The translations under genes and the position numbers were made by a program. Positions 1 to 5,618 of a stretch of 7,545 bases of DNA are shown here, in pieces (within the stretch, counting starts at the first letter, position 1; each line of letters opens with the position of its first letter). Origin of the DNA: Clostridiales bacterium. Its GTDB lineage: Bacteria; Bacillota_E; Sulfobacillia; Sulfobacillales; JAIMBI01. The notes under the pieces are model-generated. The model made no database searches and was not told the origin of the DNA. It worked only from the letters and a program-made list of their open reading frames with translations. The stretch spans positions 1 to 7,545 of the forward strand of contig DAHVOH010000115.1 of assembly GCA_027318915.1 (NCBI GenBank), read 5' to 3'.

Positions 1-442
1 ACTTTTCCCGTTCCTGGGGAGTGAGGGGTGACAACGTTCCCTCGCGCTCCCACCTGGCGAGCCAGCCGGGATCCGGCTCGGGATCGCGGGCCAACCGCTC
101 GGCCCGTGCCGCCTCTGCCGCGGCCTCGCGTTCCGCCTCTTCCTCCCCGTCGCCGCCCGTTTCCCACTCCGCCTCGGCGGCAGCCTGTGCGTCGTCCCGC
201 GCCTGCCAGATTTTCTCACCAGCCGCGCGGACCACAGGGTCGGGGTGGGAGCGTAGGGCCTCTACACGGAGTTCGTCCTCCTTGAGCCGCGCCTCCTCCA
301 TCTCCTCAGCCCACTCCGCCCGGCGCTCGGCCTCCAGCCGCTCCTGCCGCTCGCGCTCTGCACGGTCGAGAGAGTCTTCAAGTTGGCGTTGCTCTTCGAT
401 CTGGCGCTGCTCGTCGATCTGTTGCTGTGCCTTGTCTGCCAT
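1..442 (-). CDS. Glu/Arg-rich coiled-coil protein, 3' end cut by window edge
   Basis: The reading frame is open from ATG 442-440 to the left edge (147 codons, no stop). An AGGAG ribosome binding site at 455-451 lies 8 bases upstream, the spacing used by most genes here. The first ~60 residues alternate Glu, Gln, Arg and Ala (repeats of the type QIEEQRQLE and RAERERQERLEAERRAEW), predicting a long charged coiled coil. A second acidic Ala/Glu-rich helix follows at about residues 85-120, then a Pro/Trp stretch (DPEPDPGWLARWERE). There is no signal peptide or membrane segment, so the protein is probably cytoplasmic. It is third in a leftward operon, 21 bases after the preceding gene. I do not recognise a family; low-complexity composition would make homology hits unreliable. 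That it is a gene is well supported; its function is unknown. Confidence 0.75.
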   Translation of the reverse strand, partial: MADKAQQQIDEQRQIEEQRQLEDSLDRAERERQERLEAERRAEWAEEMEEARLKEDELRVEALRSHPDPVVRAAGEKIWQARDDAQAAAEAEWETGGDGEEEAEREAAAEAARAERLARDPEPDPGWLARWEREGTLSPLTPQEREK

Positions 443-463
443 GTGTGTTTCTCCTGTCAGTTT

Positions 464-631
464 TTACTTGTGGAGCTTCTCGTGGATCAGGCCGGCCACC
501 GCCCGGAGGCCGCGTACCTTGCCGCGCCGGAACTCTTCGGCCACGACAAACACGTCATCCACCAGTTGGTGCCGGCGGGCGGGGGTGCGCTGCTTGATTG
601 CTTCCTTGATTGCTTCAAAGTTCAGGTTCAT
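464..631 (-). CDS. Small helical protein of unknown function (55 aa)
   Basis: Start ATG 631-629 is chosen because a good TAGGAG ribosome binding site lies 8 bases upstream. A longer in-frame ATG at 661 has no such site and would overlap the previous gene. The protein begins MNLNFEAIKEAIKQ and is predicted mostly alpha-helical, with a basic middle (EEFRRGKVRGLR). It has no signal peptide, membrane segment or cysteine. The stop codon TAG of the upstream 71-residue gene is part of this gene's TAGGAG site, so the two are probably translationally coupled. It is the second gene of the three-gene leftward operon. I do not recognise the family. Size and composition would suit a small plasmid regulator or accessory factor, but that is a guess. 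Confidence 0.7.
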   Translation of the reverse strand: MNLNFEAIKEAIKQRTPARRHQLVDDVFVVAEEFRRGKVRGLRAVAGLIHEKLHK

Positions 632-642
632 CGCTCGATCTC

Positions 643-858
643 CTAGTTGTTCCTGTTCCATTCCTGCCGCAGGCGGGCCAGGTGGCCGGCGCCGAAAATC
701 TCCCCGCCGCTCGTGGCCGCCATGGCCTCGATGCCGTAAGGGTTATGGAGCCAGTGCGCGCGGGCCATGATCTCCCTGGCCAGGTCGCCCCGGGTTGGGT
801 AGCTGTGGAGCGCGGCATCAAGACCGGCGGCACAGATTGCAACTGCTGTTGGTGTCAT
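643..858 (-). CDS. Small protein of unknown function (71 aa), first gene of leftward operon
   Basis: Start ATG 858-856 follows an AGGAG site (871-867) by 8 bases. An upstream in-frame ATG at 885 lies inside the shared promoter element and has no ribosome site. The first ~25 residues are Ala-rich (TPTAVAICAAGLDAALHSY), followed by TRGDLAREIMARAHWLHNPYG and a short C-terminal helix ending in Asn residues. The early hydrophobic stretch is too broken for a confident signal peptide or membrane anchor. It is the first gene after promoter element P1 and lies directly downstream of the CRISPR-like unit, with no terminator between them, so it may also be read through from P2. No family recognised. Confidence 0.7.
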   Translation of the reverse strand: MTPTAVAICAAGLDAALHSYPTRGDLAREIMARAHWLHNPYGIEAMAATSGGEIFGAGHLARLRQEWNRNN

Positions 859-877
859 ACCGTGTTCTCCTGTTGTC

Positions 878-906
878 CCACCCATAGCTGTCGGCGTGGA
901 AATTCC
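878..906 (-). promoter_or_regulatory. Shared promoter/operator element, copy P1 (three-small-gene operon)
   Basis: Read leftward: GGAATTTCC, ACGCCGA, CAGCTA, TGGGTGG. It carries all 13 invariant bases of the six-copy element (AATTTCC-N7-CAGCTA). The AGGAG site of the 71-residue gene begins only 6 bases beyond its end. If it is a promoter, transcription must therefore start just after it, which suits a weak -10 at TATGGG. It begins 9 bases after the second CRISPR-like repeat. Confidence 0.65.
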
Positions 907-915
907 ATTACTCCG

Positions 916-1003
916 ACTCCACCCCCGCTTGCGCGGGGAATATACGGACGCGCCTTGGGCTGCGGCACGTTGGTAGGTTCACCCCCGCTCATACGGGGAA
1001 CAC
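916..1003 (-). CRISPR. Single-spacer type I-E-like mini-array (repeat - 32-nt spacer - degenerate repeat)
   Basis: Read leftward, repeat 1 (1003-976, 28 nt) starts GTGTTCCCCG and ends CGGGGGTGAACC. Repeat 2 (943-916) starts ATATTCCCCG and ends CGGGGGTGGAGT. They match at 19 of 28 positions. The stems are conserved: repeat 2 has CCCCGC/GCGGGG around a GCAA loop; repeat 1 has the same stem with one U.G pair. The same 6-bp stem and 4-nt loop is known from the Escherichia coli type I-E repeat. The spacer (975-944) is 32 nt, the normal I-E length, giving a 60-nt period. Mismatches in the second repeat are in the loop and at both ends, as expected of a decayed trailer-end repeat. Promoter element P2 ends 5 bases before repeat 1. 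No cas gene lies in the window, so any function would need host Cas proteins. With only two imperfect repeats, other hairpin elements are not fully excluded. Confidence 0.72.
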
Positions 1004-1008
1004 CACGC

Positions 1009-1037
1009 CTACCCATAGCTGCGCGAATGGAAATTGT
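1009..1037 (-). promoter_or_regulatory. Shared promoter/operator element, copy P2 (before CRISPR-like unit)
   Basis: Read leftward: ACAATTTCC, ATTCGCG, CAGCTA, TGGGTAG. It has all 13 invariant positions of the six-copy element, differing mainly in its first two bases. Its end is 5 bases from the first CRISPR-like repeat, so a transcript from it would begin almost exactly at that repeat with hardly any leader. A 7-2-7 inverted repeat lies just upstream (1042-1057). Confidence 0.65.
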
Positions 1038-1041
1038 TTGC

Positions 1042-1057
1042 TCGCCAATTTTGGCGA
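1042..1057. promoter_or_regulatory. Inverted repeat upstream of P2 (possible operator)
   Basis: TCGCCAA-TT-TTGGCGA is a perfect 7-2-7 dyad, 4 bases upstream of P2 and just after the stop of the 50-residue gene. A related dyad, matching at 13 of 16 positions, lies upstream of P4 at 5530-5545. It has no T-run, so it is not an intrinsic terminator. A protein-binding role is inferred only. Confidence 0.35.
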
Positions 1058-1061
1058 CCAA

Positions 1062-1214
1062 TCACTTGCGCCTCCCGCCACGACGGGGCGTGCCCTTGCG
1101 CCGGGGCAGGAGGGCCATGCCGTTGCCGAACGTCCCCACTGCCTGCCGCGCTCGGGTTGACCACGGCAAGGCCCAGGGCGGCTGTTTTTGCTGCTGGTGG
1201 CGTTTTTTGCCCAT
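1062..1214 (-). CDS. Small, very basic protein (50 aa), unknown function
   Basis: ATG 1214-1212 follows a strong AAGGAGG ribosome site by about 8 bases; the stop is TGA 1064-1062. The protein starts MGKKRHQQQKQPPW and ends RRKGTPRRGGRRK. It has about 14 Lys/Arg and no acidic residue, with two Trp near residues 14 and 18. This composition suits a nucleic-acid-binding peptide or a disordered basic tail; no domain is recognised. It lies 57 bases after the outer-membrane-type gene, with a GC-rich hairpin (1231-1254) just before its ribosome site, and immediately upstream of P2 and the CRISPR-like unit. Co-transcription with the genes from P3 or P4 is likely, since it has no copy of the shared element of its own. 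The ribosome site is the main support; the short length keeps confidence moderate. Confidence 0.55.
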   Translation of the reverse strand: MGKKRHQQQKQPPWALPWSTRARQAVGTFGNGMALLPRRKGTPRRGGRRK

Positions 1215-1230
1215 ATCGGGAACCTCCTTT

Positions 1231-1254
1231 GGGGCCGCCCCGGAGGACGGCCCC
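1231..1254 (-). other. Intercistronic hairpin before the 50-aa gene
   Basis: GGGGCCG and CGGCCCC form a perfect 7-bp stem around a 10-base loop. It lies 17 bases after the stop of the outer-membrane-type gene and directly before the AAGGAGG of the next gene. No T-run follows, so it is better read as an RNA-processing or stability hairpin than as a terminator. Confidence 0.45.
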
Positions 1255-1271
1255 TGTGGTTGGGTTTGGGT

Positions 1272-1976
1272 TTAGTGGAAGCGCCCCGAAACCGAGGCCT
1301 CAACGCCGCCAACCTTGAGCGCCGAACCGCGCATCGGGATCGACTGGGCCGAGTACCCGATGCTCAACACGGGGCCGCCAGCCAGGCGATACCGCATGGC
1401 GACCCCATAGGACCGGGCGATCTCGCTCCGCGCGCCCATGGCTGGGGGCAGTCCGGTCGCCGACCCGCCGAGGCCTGCGCCGATGGCGGCGTGGCCATCG
1501 AGGCTGAGGCGGGAATTAACGGGGATGGCTGCGTGGAGTCCGGCAAACACAAACCCCGTAACGACACCAGCCTGGGGCACCGCGACGGGCACCTGCTGGG
1601 GAGTGATTACCCCAGTCTGAGGGTTGACTGCGTAGGTGGTCTCGCTCGCCGCCCCCGCCAGGTTGCTCAGGGAGAGCGCGCCAACGGACAGAAACGGACT
1701 GATCCGGCGGCCAGGGTAGGCGACCAGCCGGACCGAGCCCGAGTCAAGCTCGGCCCCGCCGGCGCGGGCCACTGCCAAGCGCGCACGAATCCCGATACCC
1801 CCGGCGCGCTGGCTGATCCCAAAAGTGATCCCCGGCAGGTTGCCTGCGGCTGCGCCGATGGCGACGTGCTGGTAGGCTCCGCCAACCGATACCCGTGCGC
1901 CCTGGTTGTGGGCCATGGCAACGGTGGGCAGAAGGGCGGCGGCGACGGCGGCCGCCAAAAGATTTTGCTTATTCAT
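1272..1976 (-). CDS. Predicted secreted outer-membrane beta-barrel-type protein (234 aa)
   Basis: The N-terminus is a classic signal peptide: MNKQ, a hydrophobic Ala/Leu core (LLAAAVAAALLP), then VAMA before His23, a good signal peptidase I site. The mature part is rich in Gly, Ala, Ser and Val in alternating patterns (ARVSVGGAYQHVAIG, GIGIRARLAVARAG, LVAYPGRRISPFLSVGALSL), as expected of amphipathic beta strands. It ends in a strand-like VEASVSGRFH with Phe next to last. About eight strands are plausible, but I cannot assign a family. Start ATG 1976-1974 overlaps the Mrr-like gene's stop (ATGA), with GAGGA about 8 bases upstream. It has its own shared element (P3) and leader hairpin inside the end of that upstream gene. 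On a plasmid, a surface protein could serve entry exclusion or host interaction; this is inference. The mature region has no cysteine, so it is not a lipoprotein. Confidence 0.75.
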   Translation of the reverse strand: MNKQNLLAAAVAAALLPTVAMAHNQGARVSVGGAYQHVAIGAAAGNLPGITFGISQRAGGIGIRARLAVARAGGAELDSGSVRLVAYPGRRISPFLSVGALSLSNLAGAASETTYAVNPQTGVITPQQVPVAVPQAGVVTGFVFAGLHAAIPVNSRLSLDGHAAIGAGLGGSATGLPPAMGARSEIARSYGVAMRYRLAGGPVLSIGYSAQSIPMRGSALKVGGVEASVSGRFH

Positions 1977-2524
1977 GGTGTGTTCCTCAATTTGGGGCCG
2001 GACTGCCCGGCCCGTACTCTTAGCTGCGGCAACGGAAATTCCAGGGTCCCGGCGACCAAATCCGTCAGTCGCTGGCCGCTGATAAACACCACCCCCTTGG
2101 CCGCGGCCCTGCTTTGGTCACCCGTGCGGCCCGTGTGGACAAACAAGCCGCGCTTGGGGTACACCAGCGCGGCGAACTCGCGGACATGGCGGGGGTCGAT
2201 GGCGGAGGAGTAACGCTTACACTGGATGGCCGTCCAGTAGGGGTCTCCTGGAAGGCGCACATGGCCGTCGATGCCCCCATCGCCCGAGTAGCGGGTGCCG
2301 CGCCGAACCCGCCAACCCATATCCACAAACGCCTGGAGGACCAACTCCTCAAAAACCAGCGCGTCGATCTTGCGCAGGTAGCCGAACACCCGGGCGGCCC
2401 CGTTGGGCTCGCCCAGCCATGGCCTGATTTTTTTCAGAACGCGCCGCGCCTGGCGGATCCGCCGGCGATGGCTGCGGGGAAGGAACAGACAGCGCACCCG
2501 ATCCCAAAACACTGCGGCGCTCAT
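1973..2524 (-). CDS. Mrr-like PD-(D/E)XK restriction endonuclease (183 aa), coupled to the relaxase
   Basis: A basic N-terminal region (residues 10-35, many Arg) precedes an Mrr-type nuclease core. Visible elements are Glu59/Glu60 in LVFEELVLQAF, then a glycine-rich turn SGDGGIDG containing catalytic Asp86, then IQCKRY with the Q101-x-K103 pair. This matches the Mrr catalytic signature (D, then QxK), so all active-site residues are present. Mrr relatives cut DNA, often modified DNA, and usually have a separate DNA-recognition domain. None is clear here, so the basic N-terminus may do that job. ATG 2524-2522 overlaps the relaxase stop by 4 bases (ATGA), implying co-translation, and its own stop overlaps the next gene the same way. 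The last 24 residues (160-183) are encoded by promoter element P3, its hairpin and the next ribosome site, so this tail is probably not functionally selected. The family call is firm; the target is unknown. Confidence 0.82.
   Translation of the reverse strand: MSAAVFWDRVRCLFLPRSHRRRIRQARRVLKKIRPWLGEPNGAARVFGYLRKIDALVFEELVLQAFVDMGWRVRRGTRYSGDGGIDGHVRLPGDPYWTAIQCKRYSSAIDPRHVREFAALVYPKRGLFVHTGRTGDQSRAAAKGVVFISGQRLTDLVAGTLEFPLPQLRVRAGQSGPKLRNTP
1995..2013 (-). promoter_or_regulatory. Leader hairpin after P3
   Basis: GGGCCGG and CCGGCCC form a 7-bp stem with loop GCAGT (leftward strand). It starts exactly 7 bases after CAGCTA of P3. The same 19-base hairpin follows P5 at the same distance. It lies just before the GAGGA site of the outer-membrane-type gene. 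It probably forms the 5' end of that mRNA; a stabilising or regulatory role is inferred. Confidence 0.5.
2014..2042 (-). promoter_or_regulatory. Shared promoter/operator element, copy P3 (inside end of Mrr-like gene)
   Basis: Read leftward: GGAATTTCC, GTTGCCG, CAGCTA, AGAGTAC. All 13 invariant bases are kept even though the stretch is also read as codons of the Mrr-like gene (residues LEFPLPQLRVR). It lies 38 bases before the start of the outer-membrane-type gene, giving that gene a promoter separate from the relaxase operon. Confidence 0.65.
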
Positions 2525-5472
2525 CGGTCCATCTCCTGCTCTGCTTCGCGCTGCCTTCTCAGCGCCCGCTCTTCCTCGCGGGCCTGGGCCAGCTCCGGCG
2601 GCGCCTCTGCCAGGTCACGAGCTTTGGAAAGGTCGCCGGCTTGGCCCATCCCAAAATCGGGATGCAGCCCCGCGGCGACCTCGTGGGCAATCTCATCTCG
2701 CAGGGCGTTTACCCGGTCGGGGTCGATGCCACTTTGCTTCCTCATGGCCTCAAGGGCTGTTTCCCTCTCGGCCCACTTCTCCCAGGATTTCACTGTCCGG
2801 TCGGGGTTGTCTGTAAAAACGACCAGGTCGTGGCTCGCTCTGGTCAAAGCGACATTTGCCAGCTCCGCGCTCGAACCTTTGGAAGCCTCGTCGATCTCGA
2901 TCGCAGGTGGCCGTTCAGACCCTTGGGCTTTACTGACAGTCCGGCACCACCCATAGTCAAGGCAGTGCCGGCCATCGCTTTGCAAGACGACCTCCCGCCC
3001 ATCATCCAATTTCACTTGAGGGCCGTTTTCAGTCAGGGCCACGATCTTTCCCACCTGGCCGTTGCCAAGAAAACCGGGGTCGAGTTTGTTACCCGAGTTT
3101 GCGCGGATCTGAATAGCGTCACCGACCGCGAGCCTCATTTCCCTCTCTGTGAAAATCTGGAAACTGCCCTCGGCCGCCTTGTGGGGGTACCAGGTCTTTT
3201 TCTCTCCCTTGTCGTTTTCCAGCACCACGCTGCGCTCACGGGTCTCGGCCACCTTGTAGTCCGTGGTGGTTCGGCGCCGCCCGCGTCCCTCGGTGAGTCG
3301 CACGATTTCGCCTGGGGCATAATTGACGGCCTGGGTCGCGGCCTCCTTGGTAATGTCTTTGGAGTCGAGCGCGCTGATGGTGGTCTCTGGCCCAGTGACA
3401 ACTCCCCGCTCTTTCAAGCCCGCGCGGACCAAATCGTTGGTTCGGCGGCGCACGTCGTTCGTGCCAGCCATCATCAAGGTGGCCTCCCGGCGCGCTGTGT
3501 CACGGGATAAATACTCATTGGCGCCCGCCGCCGAGAGTGCCGCGCGGCGCTCGTCCGTGTTGGGCTTCTTGCGACCTGAAGACGCGTCGAATGGCACCTC
3601 CACTTGCCTCATATAGTCCCGCGCCTTTTCAAGGGCTTTTGGTATGTCGAGATCGGCCCAAGATTGCGCCATGGCTTTAAGGCCCACGTCCTTCTGGCGT
3701 TGCACCTCGGTGATCTTCACGGACTCGATTGCCTTCGATTCGATCAAGGCCTTGAAGGGACTCCCGGCCTCGACGCTCGGGGTTTGGTGATAGTCGCCGG
3801 TCAGCAGAAGTCGTGTGCCGGGCATCTGTGCCAGCTTTTTCTGGAGCCTGGCAACGTCGCTGGTGGAGACCTTGCCGGCCTCGTCCAAAACGACAAAGCG
3901 CAGGGCCTGGGGATTTTTGGGGATCGGGGCCATGAGGAAACTCTGTAGGGTGCGCGTGTCGTCCGCCCCGGCGCCGCGTAGCTGGGTTGTGGCGTCGGTC
4001 GTTGGCGCCACGCCGATGACCTCGTACCCGGCGGCCTGCATCGCTGACATAAGGGGCTTCATGCTCGTGGTCTTGCCCACGCCTGCGGCCCCCTCAATGG
4101 CAAACGTCCTGTCAGGGGATGTAAGGCCAAGGGCCAGCGCCTCCCGCTGCCCACGGCTAAAGTTGAAGCCCTGCTCGGATTCGCGTTGTGCGATGAAGGC
4201 ATCGGCGGCCTCTTTGGACATGATCGCCTGCGCGCCACCCCGCCCGGCTTTAGCGGTCTCGATCACTCGATATTCTTGCACTAATGTGGCTTTGGTAATG
4301 AGTTTGTCGCCACCGACATTCACAAGACCGGCCGCGCCGGATTGTATGGCGGCGTCGATGCTCTCCAGCGTGACCCCACCCATCCCGGCCTTTAGGGCCT
4401 CGAACCGCGCTTGCTTTTGAGAGAAGACCGCCTCGCGCTCGCTACAGTGGCGGGCAGCGCTGGCGACAGCCTCACCGGACAGATCGGGCGCCTCGATGGG
4501 GCCGCGCGCGCGGGCCTCGGCGATGATGTGGTCCACGTCAATGCCGGCCTCGCGCAACTCCTCGCGCCACACCCATCGCTGCTCTCCCTGAGATAACTGC
4601 AATTTGTCCTGGCGGGTCGCAAGGTTCGTGGCGTTGCGTTGGCTGGAAGTGGAGTCCTGGCGCGTCAGGCCACGGTCGGTGAGGGTGTTGTCGATCTGGA
4701 CCGTGCGCCGCGAGAAAAGCCTGGCCTCCGGATCCGTGATCGCCGCCACCTCAAACCCGTCCTTGGTTCGGCGAATTGCGTGACCCATCTGTTGGAGCCC
4801 TTGGGCCAAAATCGCCTTGGCCGCGAAGTCGGCCGTCATGCGTATAACGTTTTGTGTACCGAAGTCGAGATCCCGGGCCACCCACTGGCCGTCGGCGCGC
4901 TGGGTCATATTCATGACCAGCAGGTGGCCATGGATGTCCATGTCGGCCCGCCCGTCCACGGGGCGGGCGTCTTCATGGGTGAAGACCGCAGCGACCATGT
5001 TGCCAGTGTGTTCCACACCAGCCCTGCCCTGTCCGCCGAGGCGGGCAGTGATCGCCTCTTTCTCAATGACCCGCGCCGCCCCGGCCACGGCCTCGTCCCA
5101 CAGGCGCATGAGGGCGGCCCGTTCCTCCGGGGGCGCGCCGACGAGGAGCATAGAAAAGGTCTTGGGCGCGCTGATCGTGAGGTCGGTCCCCATGCGCCTG
5201 CTCTTCTGTCTGCCGCCACGTTGGGAGATGTCCGTACCGTCGGGCAGGCGACCTTGCAGGAGTTCTGTCAAAACCTTCTCATCGACCGGGCCTTCGAGGC
5301 CCAGGCGCTTGGCCCCCTCGCCGAGCCATCGGGAGGGGGCGCCGCCCTTCTCCGCGTAGTAGCCAACGCCCTTCTCGGCGTCACGCCGGGCCTTGAGGTA
5401 CGCGGCGACATCCGCCGCGGCGGCCTGAGCGGACCGGCCCTTGCGGACCGTCAGGTGTTTTATTCCGATCAT
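2521..5472 (-). CDS. trwC: MobF (TrwC/TraI-type) conjugative relaxase-helicase (983 aa)
   Basis: It nicks oriT, stays bound to the 5' end of the transferred strand and unwinds the plasmid 5' to 3'. The relaxase domain is residues 1 to ~300: candidate catalytic tyrosines Tyr25 and Tyr38/Tyr39 (GYYAEKGG), the GTDLTISAPKTFSM block (95-108), and a metal-binding histidine triad His166 (AVFTHEDAR), His181 and His183 (IHGHLL; TrwC has HTH here). The helicase domain is ~435-890: Walker A GAAGVGKTT (461-469), Walker B VVLDEAG (527-533), motif III TGDYHQ (558-563), TVSKAQGSE (845-853) and VALTRA (874-879). The tail is Glu/Arg-rich. Length is close to R388 TrwC (966 aa), so it appears intact. Start ATG 5472 is chosen for AAGGAG 8 bases upstream; ATG 5505 lies against the promoter element with no ribosome site. 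Expression is probably from P4. It heads an overlapping operon with an Mrr-like nuclease. Confidence 0.95.
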   Translation of the reverse strand: MIGIKHLTVRKGRSAQAAAADVAAYLKARRDAEKGVGYYAEKGGAPSRWLGEGAKRLGLEGPVDEKVLTELLQGRLPDGTDISQRGGRQKSRRMGTDLTISAPKTFSMLLVGAPPEERAALMRLWDEAVAGAARVIEKEAITARLGGQGRAGVEHTGNMVAAVFTHEDARPVDGRADMDIHGHLLVMNMTQRADGQWVARDLDFGTQNVIRMTADFAAKAILAQGLQQMGHAIRRTKDGFEVAAITDPEARLFSRRTVQIDNTLTDRGLTRQDSTSSQRNATNLATRQDKLQLSQGEQRWVWREELREAGIDVDHIIAEARARGPIEAPDLSGEAVASAARHCSEREAVFSQKQARFEALKAGMGGVTLESIDAAIQSGAAGLVNVGGDKLITKATLVQEYRVIETAKAGRGGAQAIMSKEAADAFIAQRESEQGFNFSRGQREALALGLTSPDRTFAIEGAAGVGKTTSMKPLMSAMQAAGYEVIGVAPTTDATTQLRGAGADDTRTLQSFLMAPIPKNPQALRFVVLDEAGKVSTSDVARLQKKLAQMPGTRLLLTGDYHQTPSVEAGSPFKALIESKAIESVKITEVQRQKDVGLKAMAQSWADLDIPKALEKARDYMRQVEVPFDASSGRKKPNTDERRAALSAAGANEYLSRDTARREATLMMAGTNDVRRRTNDLVRAGLKERGVVTGPETTISALDSKDITKEAATQAVNYAPGEIVRLTEGRGRRRTTTDYKVAETRERSVVLENDKGEKKTWYPHKAAEGSFQIFTEREMRLAVGDAIQIRANSGNKLDPGFLGNGQVGKIVALTENGPQVKLDDGREVVLQSDGRHCLDYGWCRTVSKAQGSERPPAIEIDEASKGSSAELANVALTRASHDLVVFTDNPDRTVKSWEKWAERETALEAMRKQSGIDPDRVNALRDEIAHEVAAGLHPDFGMGQAGDLSKARDLAEAPPELAQAREEERALRRQREAEQEMDR

Positions 5473-5498
5473 GGGTGGGGACTCCTTAATATGGTCTG

Positions 5499-5527
5499 TC
5501 CCCATTAGCTGCGGCGACGGAAATTCC
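5499..5527 (-). promoter_or_regulatory. Shared promoter/operator element, copy P4 (relaxase operon)
   Basis: Read leftward: GGAATTTCC, GTCGCCG, CAGCTA, ATGGGGA. It has all 13 invariant bases; the first 22 bases match P6 (upstream of the ParA-like gene) at all but the first position. It ends 26 bases before the chosen relaxase start. A dyad (5530-5545) lies just upstream. Confidence 0.65.
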
Positions 5528-5529
5528 CT

Positions 5530-5545
5530 TCACCGATTTCGGCGA
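5530..5545. promoter_or_regulatory. Inverted repeat upstream of P4 (possible operator)
   Basis: TCACCGA-TT-TCGGCGA is a 7-2-7 dyad with one mismatch and a perfect CCGATTTCGG core. It matches the dyad upstream of P2 at 13 of 16 positions and has a similar, not identical, distance to the promoter element (2 bases here, 4 there). A regulator site is inferred only. Confidence 0.35.
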
Positions 5546-5596
5546 ATCAAAGGGCCGCCCCGCGGTAGCGCCGCTCGGCGGGGGGAGTGGCCCGAA

Positions 5597-5614
5597 GGGG
5601 CCGTTTTTGGCCCC
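5597..5614. other. GC-rich hairpin in the relaxase-side intergenic region
   Basis: GGGGCC and GGCCCC form a 6-bp stem around GTTTTT. The T-run is in the loop, not after the stem, so this is not a terminator. It lies 12 bases left of the candidate oriT hairpin and may be one of its accessory inverted repeats. Confidence 0.35.
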
Positions 5615-5618
5615 GCAG

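Noticed and set aside
855..1061. Leftward open frame of 68 codons running through the CRISPR-like unit
   Set aside because: It has no ribosome site, crosses two promoter elements, and the 60-base repeat period with stem-preserving changes fits RNA structure better than protein.
1231..1254. Hairpin as an intrinsic terminator of the outer-membrane-type gene
   Set aside because: No T-run follows on the leftward strand; the next bases are the strong ribosome site of the 50-residue gene.
1188..2213. Long rightward open frame (341 codons) opposite the outer-membrane-type gene
   Set aside because: It has no ribosome site and its composition is that of a GC-rich shadow frame. The opposite strand carries a signal peptide, a ribosome site and coupled overlaps.
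2921..2929. Nine-base match (CCTTGGGCT) between the CRISPR-like spacer and the relaxase gene, as a self-target
   Set aside because: Nine bases in GC-rich DNA is chance level and the match does not extend; no convincing protospacer was seen by eye in the window.
5476..5504. TGGGGAC/GTCCCCA stem around the relaxase ribosome site, as a possible translational switch
   Set aside because: The left arm overlaps the likely -10 region of P4, so it probably is not in the mRNA, and the loop leaves most of the ribosome site free.
5473..5505. Earlier relaxase start at ATG 5505 (11 extra residues)
   Set aside because: The codon directly follows CAGCTA of the promoter element with no ribosome site, whereas ATG 5472 has AAGGAG at 8 bases and gives a normal MobF N-terminus.
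4639..5508. Rightward open frame of 289 codons opposite the relaxase N-terminus
   Set aside because: It is antisense to the conserved relaxase motifs (histidine triad, tyrosines), so it is a shadow of a real gene.
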